In this document: positions 12,961 to 22,470 of the stretch, piece after piece
Numbering within the stretch: the stretch's first letter is position 1
Layout of the letters: each line of letters opens with the position of its first letter
Origin: Amblyomma americanum
Lineage: Eukaryota; Arthropoda; Arachnida; Ixodida; Ixodidae
NCBI RefSeq assembly: GCF_052857255.1
Contig: NC_135500.1
Coordinates: 160,674,689 to 160,738,688 of the forward strand
Length of the DNA: 64,000 nucleotides
Direction of reading: 5' to 3'
The notes under the pieces: generated by a model
Database searches by the model: none
Seen by the model: only the letters and a program-made list of their open reading frames with translations
What the model was told of the DNA's origin: nothing
Translations under genes and position numbers: made by a program

Positions 12961-15900
12961 ACGATCGCAAGAAGAGGGCCATATGCAACAGTGCTGTAAT
13001 GAATAAGTAAAGAGTTATGCAAGTAGAAGGATAGTACACATATGACGGCTATGCTGCATAACAAATTGCGGGCAACCCAGAATCCACAAAAGAAAGCTTG
13101 TTTGTATTATTCGGGTTTTCCGTGGGTTTACTCTCATTTTGGAGGCCATGTGTACTCTGAGTTCATTTTACTCGTACAGCTTTATCTCTTTCATTTTCCT
13201 CACAAAGCCGAGATGAAGCAACTACAGGAGAACTCGTTACTATATGAAAAATTGATGGGCTCCTGACGAAACAGCGTAAGTTCTAGTCAGCGTGCCTAAA
13301 ACTCTATGAATTATATGGTTTGCGTCTTGCCGAATTGTCATTGTTTACATATGCTTACGGGCGGCAGCCACTTCTGAGGCAGGACAAAAGAGTTAAAAAA
13401 ACGCTAGCAAAAAAATTATAGATTCATTTGAGCGACTATAAGAGGATTAGGCTTAATCAATCGTGAGGCGCAGTTAGAAGCAAAATTGTTTTGCGTAATA
13501 CGGAATTACAGGAGAGGGAAGTTAGAAAGAGAGAGAGAGGCCGCACGCCCGCACCGAAAGGGCGCGTGGGGAGGAAATGGTCCAATGTCACCAGATGAAG
13601 GTGCTCTCAGAGAACCGCAACTTAAACTCGTTACTACACAACTTGCACTAACCCAGACACCGCATTCACAAGATTAATTATTGGCGGTCCTTTTATCTCA
13701 CTCTTCAGTGCCTAAAAATGTCTTGCAAAAAACACAGACATTAAAAATTTTCTAAACTACCGAGTAAAAGAAATACGCAAGATATCACCTAAACTCAACC
13801 GGTAGTCTAAACCGTACTGAAAAAAATAAAGGGTATTCCGAAAAGCAGCGCCTAGTAGTAAGGTGGCCACACGGGCAGATGTTTAAAACGCGCGTTGTAA
13901 TGATTAAAAAATGCAAGAATGAAACAGTATCTGAAGGTGCTAAGCTCAGAGCGGAGAGAAAAATAAAGGTATTCCTGTGGATTTCTACCAGCGCGTGTTC
14001 TGCGCGTGTTCCGGCTGTGGCCAGATCTGAGAAAGCTATTTTCGACTAATGGGAGTTCTCAGAGCGTGTGAGTCAGCCGGAATTAATTAGGCCCAGAGAC
14101 CAGATCATTAGATATCCAAGTTCTCTGCACTCCGTATATTGCAGCGTGTGTCGCAGTCCTGTGTTGACGGTTTCACAGCTTTGGACTTGAATTTTTGGGT
14201 GCTTTGACCTGTTTTTTTACGCTAGCCTCAGTCGGTGTCTGTTTGGTCAAGTGCATCCAGAAGAGAAAAAATTTTCAAAAAAACAACTAATAACTGTATA
14301 AATTATTTGATAACTGACAGAAAAATCATACCCTCCCATCATGCTCTTTGCCGACCTTACGATTGCGAACGCGGTCCCAGAATCTGGCAACATGCTTTCA
14401 AAAACAACAAAACCTGCACTACATTGCTGTCTTGAGTGATCCTCCGTTGCGGTTAAAAGTGGTTGGAGAACTGCTGAAAAATACTTGCTCTCACACCGAC
14501 ACAGACTGCAGAGCATACTTAGCAATACCGAGCATTCAACGCACTCAAAAACGTTAAGTATCTGCTAAAGTTACCTGCGCGACCGTATTCAGAGCTCTAA
14601 TGAATGCGGTTCCCAATTTTTTTTTTCTAAAGCGAACAAACACCTAGAAGCTTTCAAGCCACCGCTGTTGCTTAGACACGGCTGATGGGGCTATTAAGGT
14701 AGCGAATTCAGAGCAGCATTCCGACCGGTTAAATTTAGACCTCGCCAGTTTGTGCACTCTGCGCGTTCGCTCTCTGTCAGTTGCAGCTTAAACTGCTGTC
14801 CCGTGTTTCAGAAATGCGTGGAGGAGACTGCGAAAACACGAGTCTTCTTCCTCGCAAAGCATTAAGCCGTGTGTACGCCTGGTTACGCTTTCCGGGTGAC
14901 TTCCGGGGCCATTTAGCTGGCGGCCTACTTTGGGCGCGGCATACCTGGGATTCGTCGCGCACGTGGTAAGGTGAATACAAGGCCCAGAAATAGTCGCCGT
15001 ATATAAGCGGCTTAACTGAAAGCGTGTGGGCGGTGTTTGCTTCAAGCTTGCGCTGTTTGTGCTGCGTAAGGATTCCGGGCTTTGGTATTGCGCGTAGATA
15101 TTCAGCGTCAAAGTTTGAGCTGGGTAGTGCTGCACAAAGTAGGCAACATTTCGTCGTGCAAGAAAGCCAGAGGTAAAGTTGACAGGCTCGAACCGTGCTT
15201 TTTAGTTGCGTGGATGGACCATTTCAAAGGATGGCTTTTCCCGGGTCGTGTTTTCAGTGAAAGATGAAGCCGGAATATAAACAGGACAGCGCACTTCTGG
15301 TGCTTGGCAATGATGTTTTAGACTAAGGAGTACAATAAATCGGAAAGATGAAATGTACCACACAGAAGGCATTGTCGCCGAAATTGTTTCGATTGGTACA
15401 CTAGACAGCCTTTCATGAAACAATGGTGCAGCCTGAGCATTCACTATTTCTAGTTTTCAGGACCAAAATGTGACCTATATATTCTGTTTGGTGCGGATTG
15501 CGGAAGAACGCATTCACATATTAGAAGCTCGTTTATATAAACTCGTACCGCAATACACTGCTGATTGAGAGTCGCACTGATGGGTTCCTCTCAGAGCATT
15601 GATTATTTTTTCATGACGTAATCGTGCCCTTGCGCGGAGCACAGCCTGGGACTACGCGTCAACAGGCTGCAGCCTTTTAAAACGATTGCATAAAACGTCA
15701 CCGCCTCCTTTGTAGGTACCCTAGAAATATAGTCTTGCTGACTTAGCCGTTTTCATTATTTAATCTCTAACTGGTCGGAAGCAAAATGTCGCAGGATGGC
15801 TACCATTGTGTAGTGTGAAATCCTGTGTCAGCTATTTGCGGTGGATATATATTCATTCTTTGCCGTTTATATCTTTCCTATAAAAAGTGACGTCACTGTG

Positions 15901-16671
15901 CTCGGACAAGTCACCGTGGCACGCATTCATGGCGCACTGGGTCGACGTCGTGCAAGACATCCCTTCATGTCGACTAACCAAAGTCGAAGCTGACACCTCA
16001 GGACCAAGCAACGTGCTCAGCAGCTGCTTCTGCAAAAGCCTCTTCAAGTCTCGGCCCTAATATTTGGGCACCTTACACTGCATTATCAAAAGGTAAAATT
16101 ACGCAACAGGTAATGTTTGCGAGTGCTGTCGTCCCAAACTGAATTTTAGCCGTGATGGTTCTCCATTTGTCCGTGTTAACCTGGAACCAACCTGAACTTA
16201 CTATTACGGGCAGGTTTTCAAGTGGTTAGCTATGAAGTGGCTGGTTATCGAGCCCCAGTTCTTCATTCCCAACGTAACTTTCTTTTATTGATATCACATC
16301 TCCGCAAAAGGAACACCGTAGTAAAATTACTGTGTCCTGAGCCTGCATAGATTGCATTACAGAGTGACTGAAAATGCCGCGTATACAGTGCTTGTCATGC
16401 ACTTCCGGAAGCCCGCAGCCTCTAGATAATAAACGCGAAAATAATAGAGTTATCCTGAGCACGCTTTCAGAAAGTAGCGCAGAAGATATGTAAGCACCGA
16501 GGACACATCAATTCCTTTCATGAATCAGCATTCTAAACATCACAGCCTGCTTACGTTAGTTTTAAGGTAGAAGAGTGCGCCTAGCCATAGTCATAGACTG
16601 GGGAATCCGCCCCCGCAGTTTCTCCTTGCGGTTTGCTTTCCCGCGAGGCACCGTGCAGCAGCATACTTGCC
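12961..16671. other. AT-rich stretch upstream of the LTR element, no gene seen
   Basis: No frame longer than about 115 codons and no known motif was seen. There is a GA microsatellite near 13,525-13,540. A possible TATA box is listed at 15,000. The final 110 bases (about 16,560-16,671) turn GC-rich and may belong to the same unit as the GC-rich flank beyond 20,866. Confidence 0.4.
15000..15007 (+). promoter_or_regulatory. possible TATA box in a GC-richer patch
   Basis: TATATAAG sits after a GC-rich segment with a CACGTG (near 14,960) and is followed within 100 bases by TG-rich sequence. The layout resembles an arthropod core promoter, but no downstream gene is recognisable, so this is only a candidate. 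Confidence 0.15.
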
Positions 16672-16676
16672 TGGAG
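16672..16676. repeat. probable target-site duplication, left copy
   Basis: TGGAG here recurs immediately after the right LTR at 20,861-20,865. Five bases is a usual duplication length for Ty3/gypsy integrases. This placement makes the left LTR begin with TG at 16,677. Confidence 0.55.
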
Positions 16677-16738
16677 TGATGCGTCGTCGGCAAACCTTGG
16701 CTTGACCACGTGATCACAACGTCACCTCACCGGCGGGC

Positions 16739-16745
16739 TATAAAA
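16739..16745 (+). promoter_or_regulatory. TATA box of the 5' LTR
   Basis: TATAAAA inside U3, about 60 bases before the LTR end and upstream of the AATAAA. Expected to position the start of the genomic transcript. The same motif is at 20,793-20,799 in the right LTR, where it would drive outward transcription. Confidence 0.7.
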
Positions 16746-16756
16746 GGGGCTGCCTG

Positions 16757-16762
16757 AATAAA
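16757..16762 (+). terminator. polyadenylation signal in the 5' LTR
   Basis: AATAAA only 12 bases after the TATA box. In the right LTR the matching copy is at 20,811-20,816, directly overlapping the polyprotein stop codon. In a full transcript the right copy would direct 3' end formation. Confidence 0.65.
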
Positions 16763-16807
16763 TCGTTCCTTCTTGTTGTGTCATTCCTGCGTGATGCTAT
16801 ACTGCAG

Positions 16808-16817
16808 TGGCGACGAG
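16808..16817 (+). promoter_or_regulatory. primer binding site, tRNA-Ser type
   Basis: TGGCGACGAG starts two bases after the LTR end. It is complementary to a tRNA 3' end reading CTCGTCGCCA, which matches serine tRNA with anticodon GCU as I remember that acceptor stem. It would prime minus-strand DNA synthesis. A serine-tRNA primer is consistent with Mag-type elements. Confidence 0.7.
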
Positions 16818-16845
16818 ATAGCGCGCCGGCGCTAGGCGAACTTAC

Positions 16846-19800
16846 GTGCGCAAGAATGAGTGCCGGGCGACCACCGGAATTCACGGATGCAGAAGGTACT
16901 GTACGTGGCCTACGTATCGTGTTCGGCTGGAGGCTTACTTCGAAGCCCATAGCATCGCGGAACCAACGAAGAAGCGAGCGCTGCTCATAGCTTCGCTCAC
17001 AGACAGTGCGGTGCGAGTGGTGCAGGGGCGGTGTCATCCAAAACAAGTGAATGAGCTGAGTTACCAAGAAGTCGTCCAGCATTTGGAAGACCACTATGCT
17101 CCGCAAGTTAACGAGATCGCTGCAAGTTATGCTTTCTTCAGGTGCTCGCAAAAAGACGGGGAGTCTACCCAGGACTTCATTGCGGAAATTAGGCGGCTAG
17201 CGGAGAAGTGCAACTTCAGAACGTCACTGGAGCGCATGTTACGGGACAGAATTGTGTGCGGTGTGCAAGATGAAGACGTCCGGCGACACTTACTGACTCA
17301 ACGGAAGCTTACACTAGAAGAGGCGGAAGACTTTGTTGTCTCGGCACAGAAAGCCTCCCAGAACGCCAAAAGCATGCACTCTTCAGAGCCAGGAGAGGTA
17401 CATTTTGCCCGTCAAAAGAGTCGTTCATCGAAGCCGCGCCCAAGGCTGGAGAAGTGCGATACATGTGGCAGGTGTGGTGGCGAGTCGCACACCGAGGCGG
17501 AATGCAAACACCTTCACGCGGTGTGCTACCGGTGCGGCAAACGAGGACATCTGCGCCGAATGTGCCAGTCCAGCACAAGTTTCCGTCGGCACGCATCGCA
17601 CCCGGGAGGCCAACGACGCCAGGGCTCCTACGCAATGGCAGCAGCAGGGGACACGAGCTCGGACGACAGCGAAGCCCTGTACACTATTGCAGCGGTTCTC
17701 CACCAAGAAGCCAGCATCCGCAAGGTTCGGCCAATTTACAAGGACATTAATTGGAATAACGTCCCTCTTACTATGCTGGTGGACACAGGATCACCCGTGA
17801 GTGTCATCTCCGTAGCGACGTTCCGGAAGTACGAGGCGCTGTGGCCGCCGTTGCGCAAATCACAGCTTAAGCTATCCTGCCTCTTGGGCGAACTTCCAGT
17901 TGTCGGACAGCTCAGTATGACGGCTACATGCGACGGGAAAGGCATTCCGGGTGCGGTCGTAGTAGTCGACAGCGTCGGACCATCTTTGTGCGGCAGAGAC
18001 ACAATCAAGGCATTCAACGAGGCTGGGGTGGCAATGCTGTCGCGTGTGGTCGCGAGTGTGCAACCAGTCGAGATAAAAGCTGACAGCACGGAACTGCAAG
18101 AGCTGCTCAACGAATATGCTGACGTGTTTGCTCCAGGACTCGGCGTATGCAAGGGACCACCGGTCACATTGCAGCTGAAAGAGAATGCGTGTCCAAAGTT
18201 TTTTAAGGCCCGTACGGTTCCCTACGCTTTGAGGGACAAGATGTCTGAAGCGCTGGACCAACTGGTTGCGCAAGATGTCCTGGCGCCTGTGAAAACCGCC
18301 GAATGGGCAACACCAGTGGTACCCGTTTTAAAGGGCGATGGGTCTCTCCGAGTGTGCGGAGACTTTCGTATGACAGTGAATGCAGCCACAGTGATGGAAC
18401 AGTATCCGTTGCCTCGAGTGGACGACATTTTTGCTAAGCTGAATGGCGGAGAAGTATTTACGACGTTGGACTTACGCCAAGCCTACAACCAGCTACCTTT
18501 AGACGCGGATGCCAAAAAGATAGCAGTGCTGAACACTCAGAAAGGCCTCTTCTGTTTCAACCGATTACCTTTTGGCATAAGTTCTGCTCCAGCTATACTC
18601 CAGAGGCGGATGGACGCGCTGCTGGGCGATATTCCAGGAGTTCAGGTGTACCTGGATGATATTATCGCTGAAAAAAAGGACGATGCATCAAGGCTGAAGA
18701 GGGTGCTGCAACGCCTGCGGGAGTACTGTCTCCGACTGCACAAGGATAAGTGCAAATTCCGGCAAGACGAAGTCACTTTTCTCGGCCATCGGATCGACGC
18801 TAAGGGTCTGCGACCAAAGGACGATAACATCAAGGCTGTTATCGAAGCCCCAGAACCTACTTCAGTGAGTGAGCTGAAAGCTTTTCTCGGACTTGTAAAT
18901 TATTACGGCAAGTTCTTGCCCAATCTGGCCACTGTGCTGGCTCCGCTGTACGCCCTCCTAGCTAAAGGGGCCAAGTGGAAGTGGAACAAGGAACAAGAAA
19001 AAGCTGTTCAGAAAGTTAAGCAGGCAATTGTGGCTTCCAAGTTCCTTGCTCATTACGACCCGGATAAGCCACTGCGGCTTGAGTGCGATGCGTCATCAGT
19101 AGGCATTGGGGCCGTTTTGTCCCACCGTGTGAACGGTGTTGACTACCCCATCGGATTCCGGTCCAGGACACTCACAAAGGCAGAGCGTAACTACTCTCAG
19201 TTAGAAAAAGAAGCACTAGCACTGGTGTTCGGCGTCGCACGGTTCAAGGACTACTTGTATGGACATCGGTTCGTGTTAGTAACCGACCACAAGCCTCTTA
19301 CTGGTTTATTCAATCCAGGCAAACCAATACCACCGATGGCGGCTGCGAGAATCCAGCGCTGGGCCTTGTTCCTTGGCAACTACAGCTACACATTGCAGTA
19401 CCGCAAGGGCAGCGAGAATTCTAATGCAGACGCCCTCAGTCGCTTGCCATTGCCGGTTACGGAGCCGCGGGATGTCGCTCCCGACGAGTACGTTTTGTAT
19501 GCCCAGTGTCTTGAGGAAACGGCGGTCGGCGCCCGGGAGGTTGAACAAATGACAAACCGAGACGCCACTCTTCAACAGGTCAAAAGGTGGATTGCCGACG
19601 GATGGCCTCCGTATCTACCGCAGGATCTTGAGCATCTCCGGGCGTACTTCAACAGAAGAACAGAGCTTACCGTGAGCCACAATTTGGTGTACTGGGGACA
19701 TCGCATTGTTCTACCTATGGCGGCGGCAAAGCGTTTGTTGGGGCTGCTCCATGAGACGCACCCTGGTATGACGTCCATGAAAAGCACGGCGAGAACGCTG

Positions 19801-20811
19801 TTTTGGTACCCGGGTCTGGATTCTGACATAGAGCGACTGGTGAAATCATGCTCTATTTGTGCACAGGCCGCTGCGATGCAACCGGCACAGATACCTTTGG
19901 TGTGGCCAGCAACCGGGGAAAGATGGAGCAGACTACACGCAGATTTCGCAGGCCCAATGGACGGACATATGGTATTGGTCGTCGTAGACTCTGAAACAAA
20001 ATGGATAGAAGCAATTCCAATGAAAATTGCCACATCGCAAACAACGGTGGACGCACTACGGTCAATATTTGCACGCTTCGGCCTTCCAAAAACCTTCGTT
20101 TCAGATAACGGTCCACAATTTGTGGGCGCCGTTTTTCGCGAGTTTCTGGCACGAAACAACGTAAAGCAACTCACAACAGCCCCTTATCACCCACAATCGA
20201 ATGGTTTAGCCGAAAGAGCTGTGCGCACGCTCAAGGAAGGGCTAAAGAAAAACCCTGGAAAAGACCTGGAAATGCGTATAGCTCGGTTTTTGTTCCGATA
20301 TCGCCGAACGCCTGTTAAGCATGGCAAGTCGCCCGCAGAACACTTATTCGGCTACCAGATAAGAACAAAGATGGATTGCATCACGCCCGGTGAGAAGTCG
20401 GCAGAAAGCCAGCGAAGAGTAGGTGCGACTAAATTGGATGTGGGAGAACCGGTCTGGATGCGCAGTTTCGGAGCAGGTCGCAGGTGGATTCCAGGAGTAG
20501 TGCATGGTCAACAGGGCTCCAGGATAGTCTCCGTTGACTCGGAGCAAGGTCTTCAGCGGCGGCACTTGGACCAACTGAGACGTCGGACTGAATCAGAAGA
20601 CAGAGCCCCTGGAGAAGTTGGCAAGCGGGAACCTGCGGACGACGCTCCGACCACGTCGCAAGATAGCCCAGAAGCATCCGGGACGGAAACTGGCCCGCCT
20701 GGTTTGCGAAGATCAACCAGACAGCGACGGCCACCTGTCGTCGGCAAACCTTGGCTTGACCACGTGATCACAACGTCACCTCACCGGCGGGCTATAAAAG
20801 GGGCTGCCTGA
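16846..20811 (+). CDS. Gag-Pol polyprotein, Mag-like Ty3/gypsy; 5' end broken
   Basis: An open frame of 1,321 codons with no internal stop. Numbering from the GTG at 16,846: Gag region about 20-200; two CX2CX4HX4C zinc knuckles at 207-220 and 227-240; aspartic protease with DTG at 313-315; reverse transcriptase with catalytic D542 and YLDD (602-605); RNase H with D748, E789 and D814; integrase with the zinc-binding H969, H972, C1002, C1005 and the catalytic triad D1033, D1087, E1123 (35 residues between the last two). The C-terminus is acidic then arginine-rich. All catalytic residues I checked are present, so the enzymes look functional. The frame has no ATG near its start, because the likely Gag start (16,856) is in another frame. 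The last 24 codons lie in the right LTR. Expected to make the virus-like particle proteins and the enzymes for copying and integration. Confidence 0.93.
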   Translation: MRKNECRATTGIHGCRRYCTWPTYRVRLEAYFEAHSIAEPTKKRALLIASLTDSAVRVVQGRCHPKQVNELSYQEVVQHLEDHYAPQVNEIAASYAFFRCSQKDGESTQDFIAEIRRLAEKCNFRTSLERMLRDRIVCGVQDEDVRRHLLTQRKLTLEEAEDFVVSAQKASQNAKSMHSSEPGEVHFARQKSRSSKPRPRLEKCDTCGRCGGESHTEAECKHLHAVCYRCGKRGHLRRMCQSSTSFRRHASHPGGQRRQGSYAMAAAGDTSSDDSEALYTIAAVLHQEASIRKVRPIYKDINWNNVPLTMLVDTGSPVSVISVATFRKYEALWPPLRKSQLKLSCLLGELPVVGQLSMTATCDGKGIPGAVVVVDSVGPSLCGRDTIKAFNEAGVAMLSRVVASVQPVEIKADSTELQELLNEYADVFAPGLGVCKGPPVTLQLKENACPKFFKARTVPYALRDKMSEALDQLVAQDVLAPVKTAEWATPVVPVLKGDGSLRVCGDFRMTVNAATVMEQYPLPRVDDIFAKLNGGEVFTTLDLRQAYNQLPLDADAKKIAVLNTQKGLFCFNRLPFGISSAPAILQRRMDALLGDIPGVQVYLDDIIAEKKDDASRLKRVLQRLREYCLRLHKDKCKFRQDEVTFLGHRIDAKGLRPKDDNIKAVIEAPEPTSVSELKAFLGLVNYYGKFLPNLATVLAPLYALLAKGAKWKWNKEQEKAVQKVKQAIVASKFLAHYDPDKPLRLECDASSVGIGAVLSHRVNGVDYPIGFRSRTLTKAERNYSQLEKEALALVFGVARFKDYLYGHRFVLVTDHKPLTGLFNPGKPIPPMAAARIQRWALFLGNYSYTLQYRKGSENSNADALSRLPLPVTEPRDVAPDEYVLYAQCLEETAVGAREVEQMTNRDATLQQVKRWIADGWPPYLPQDLEHLRAYFNRRTELTVSHNLVYWGHRIVLPMAAAKRLLGLLHETHPGMTSMKSTARTLFWYPGLDSDIERLVKSCSICAQAAAMQPAQIPLVWPATGERWSRLHADFAGPMDGHMVLVVVDSETKWIEAIPMKIATSQTTVDALRSIFARFGLPKTFVSDNGPQFVGAVFREFLARNNVKQLTTAPYHPQSNGLAERAVRTLKEGLKKNPGKDLEMRIARFLFRYRRTPVKHGKSPAEHLFGYQIRTKMDCITPGEKSAESQRRVGATKLDVGEPVWMRSFGAGRRWIPGVVHGQQGSRIVSVDSEQGLQRRHLDQLRRRTESEDRAPGEVGKREPADDAPTTSQDSPEASGTETGPPGLRRSTRQRRPPVVGKPWLDHVITTSPHRRAIKGAA
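16856..16906 (+). other. Gag start codon and frameshift site
   Basis: The ATG at 16,856 opens a short peptide beginning MSAGRPPEF, which resembles Mag-group Gag starts. The conserved continuation (WPTYRVRLEAYFEAH) is read in a different frame from 16,906. The two parts need a net one-base loss, or two-base gain, between about 16,890 and 16,906 to be explained. This copy therefore probably cannot make a normal Gag unless ribosomes shift there. A sequencing error is the main alternative. Confidence 0.65.
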
Positions 20812-20860
20812 ATAAATCGTTCCTTCTTGTTGTGTCATTCCTGCGTGATGCTATACTGCA
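20736..20860 (+). repeat. 3' LTR
   Basis: Identical to the 5' LTR from 20,737 onward (124 bp), ending in CTGCA. It contains TATAAAA (20,793-20,799), the polyprotein stop TGA (20,809-20,811) and AATAAA (20,811-20,816). The bases directly upstream (GACAGCGACGGCCACC) are not a polypurine tract, which is unusual for this class. Confidence 0.9.
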
Positions 20861-20865
20861 TGGAG
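20861..20865. repeat. probable target-site duplication, right copy
   Basis: TGGAG directly follows the right LTR and matches 16,672-16,676. Confidence 0.55.
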
Positions 20866-21420
20866 GAGGGGCACATTCCCTTGCTATTTACCTTAACTAG
20901 CAAGAGAGGCCACCAGCGTCGCAGCGCGAGAGACTGCTTGGAGCTCGCGCTCGGGATAGGGGAGGAGGCTCTTCGGATGGGATTGTCGGTGCGAGCAGAC
21001 ATTTCGCACGCGGCTCCGCTCTTCGCCACCTGGGCGGGGAAGCGGCGGGAATACTGGCTCCCGCATCTCGTCACGTCCGGCCTACGGAGTATCGCTTGCC
21101 CTAGCGTGGGCCAACATTCACTCGTAACCTTGCTGGTGAGTCGGACGGCCTTGATTCATTAGCGAATTTTGTGTTTAGCTGGCGTTATTGTTGCTGTAGC
21201 AATAAATGCCTGTTTGTGTGAGCCAAAGTGTCGTTCCGTTGTTGCGTCAGAGGAAGGCCCGCCGTGGTCGGCGAACGCTTGGTAGCGTACGCGACGACGG
21301 GGTGGGGTCCGGGGGGTTTTGAACTGTGTCAGCCGCGAATAAGTTGGGAGAAAGTATTTATCTTCCCAAAAAAAAACCCTACAAGACAAATCTCAAATCG
21401 TGTTTGTTTGTAAACCCAAC
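20866..21420. other. GC-rich flank, possible solo LTR or gene 3' end
   Basis: GC-rich and CpG-rich sequence with an AATAAA at 21,201-21,206 followed by a TG-rich segment (GCCTGTTTGTGTGAGCC). This resembles the R-U5 part of an LTR or a 3' UTR. Read together with about 16,560-16,671 it could be one older unit into which the gypsy element jumped. The segment ends in an A-rich run near 21,366-21,375. No element ends were proved and no coding domain was found. Confidence 0.3.
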
Positions 21421-22323
21421 GGTAAACCTAACATAGAGCGCAGAACCAGCACCATTGCCACGTCCAGATGCCTGACACCACGCGGCTTGAGGCTTCTTAA
21501 CACCTTTCTGGATGCGCAGGTTCCACCCGTGCTCTTCGCAACCAAGAAATTCGACGCGTCTCCGCAAAGTAAAGCCACAAATGACAGCATGGCTGTTGAA
21601 AGTTTTTACTCCACAAAGGTTTCACTCTAGAGCAATCATTTCACATTCTCCATTTTTCAACATATTTTGTCACATTGTCAAAATAATTGTTTAGCTTGGC
21701 AATTGTCGTTTGAATGCCATGTTAATAGCAATATCCGGCCTTCTACCTAAACAACGACAGGAATCTTCTTGCGATCTTTTTGCTGGCGAATAGCTTTCCG
21801 GTGTGATGTTTCTTCAGATCAATAAAACGAGTGAAAATAACTGGGTGACCGGTCGGCGCTTGCGGGCCAGGCTTCCAGATAATCTTGCCGGATGCGAGAT
21901 GGTGACGTGCGCCTTATGAATGCAGGCGCTCTTATCAAGCAGGCCGATGCCACTTGTGAGTAGTTCCTTTAGTTTTCTTTAAATTCCCTACAGTCACTAT
22001 GACAAGCTTTCGCAATATGTTGAATGTTCATTATTTTAACTGTAGGCATAAAGCTTGAGTTTAAGAAAAACACCTCATTGTAACCACCTTTTCGACCTAA
22101 TTCCACCTTCGATTTTGAAATGAATATCACCAGTGAGAAGAGACGGACTCCCTTCTCTTTTTTAATGGAAACCACTCTTCCTTCCGTGTATTTACTGCGC
22201 GCTTCCCAATATCGTGTTGATTCTTAATACCACCGTAAAAGTACAGAAGTGAAGGTAACAGAGGGGCTAGTTATGGCATACATGACGGAAGTCAACAGCC
22301 ACCGAAACCAAGTAGCAAAAGGG
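21421..22323. other. no gene recognised
   Basis: AT-rich to mixed sequence. A frame of about 76 codons opens near 21,400 but has no motif. Nothing here matches the repeats recognised elsewhere in the window. Confidence 0.4.
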
Positions 22324-22470
22324 AAGATCTGTATTTAATTTGTAGTTTTTTATTAACGGTCGATTATAAAAGCTGAAGAGAAAACAACCTCATGCTGTTG
22401 TTGGGATCCGTACCCACCACCTCCGAAATTTTGCTTCCGATGCTCTACCAACTAGGTTATGGCGTCGGCT
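22324..22470 (-). mobile_element. tRNA-like SINE head, second family
   Basis: On the minus strand, CCTAGTTGGTAGAGCATCGG resembles a tRNA D-arm/A box. GGTGGGTACGGATCCC is a diverged B box, followed by GGTTGTTTTC and an AT-rich tail. The order and spacing fit a tRNA-derived SINE distinct from the Ruka-like family. The imperfect B box and poor pairing argue against a working tRNA gene. It abuts the Penelope-like fragment on its right. Confidence 0.55.

Larger units (their letters stand above)
16677..16806 (+). repeat. 5' LTR
   Basis: From 16,683 to 16,806 this matches 20,737-20,860 at every base. It begins TG (16,677) and ends CA (16,806). It carries a CACGTG in U3 (near 16,708), a TATAAAA box (16,739-16,745) and an AATAAA (16,757-16,762). 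Compared with the right copy it has about five extra bases just inside the TG (TGATGCGTCG against TGTCG). At 130 bp it is short for a gypsy LTR. Confidence 0.9.
16677..20860 (+). mobile_element. Mag-like Ty3/gypsy LTR retrotransposon, nearly complete
   Basis: A 4.18-kb element bounded by direct repeats of about 125 bp. The order is LTR, tRNA-Ser-type primer site, a single Gag-Pol frame (two zinc knuckles, protease, reverse transcriptase, RNase H, integrase), LTR. The single fused frame, two CCHC knuckles, tRNA-Ser primer and a C-terminal arginine-rich RRSTRQRR tail fit the Mag group of animal Ty3/gypsy elements, as I remember it. No env-like frame is present. The LTRs are identical over 124 bp, which implies recent insertion. 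Oddities are a frameshift near the Gag start, no clear polypurine tract, and a coding frame that ends inside the right LTR. Confidence 0.93.

Noticed and set aside
19572..20174. 200-codon minus-strand frame opposite the integrase
   Set aside because: It is a shadow of the gypsy coding sequence; its translation has no motif and it lacks its own signals.
16677..20860. endogenous retrovirus with an envelope gene
   Set aside because: Nothing lies between the integrase frame and the right LTR; the frame itself ends in the LTR, so there is no room for env.
20827..21162. 111-codon frame right of the gypsy element
   Set aside because: It starts inside the 3' LTR and runs through GC-rich sequence where long frames are expected; no motif and no splice context.
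22390..22470. functional tRNA gene on the minus strand
   Set aside because: The B box is altered (GGTACGGATCC), the acceptor stem is not paired, and an AT-rich SINE tail follows.
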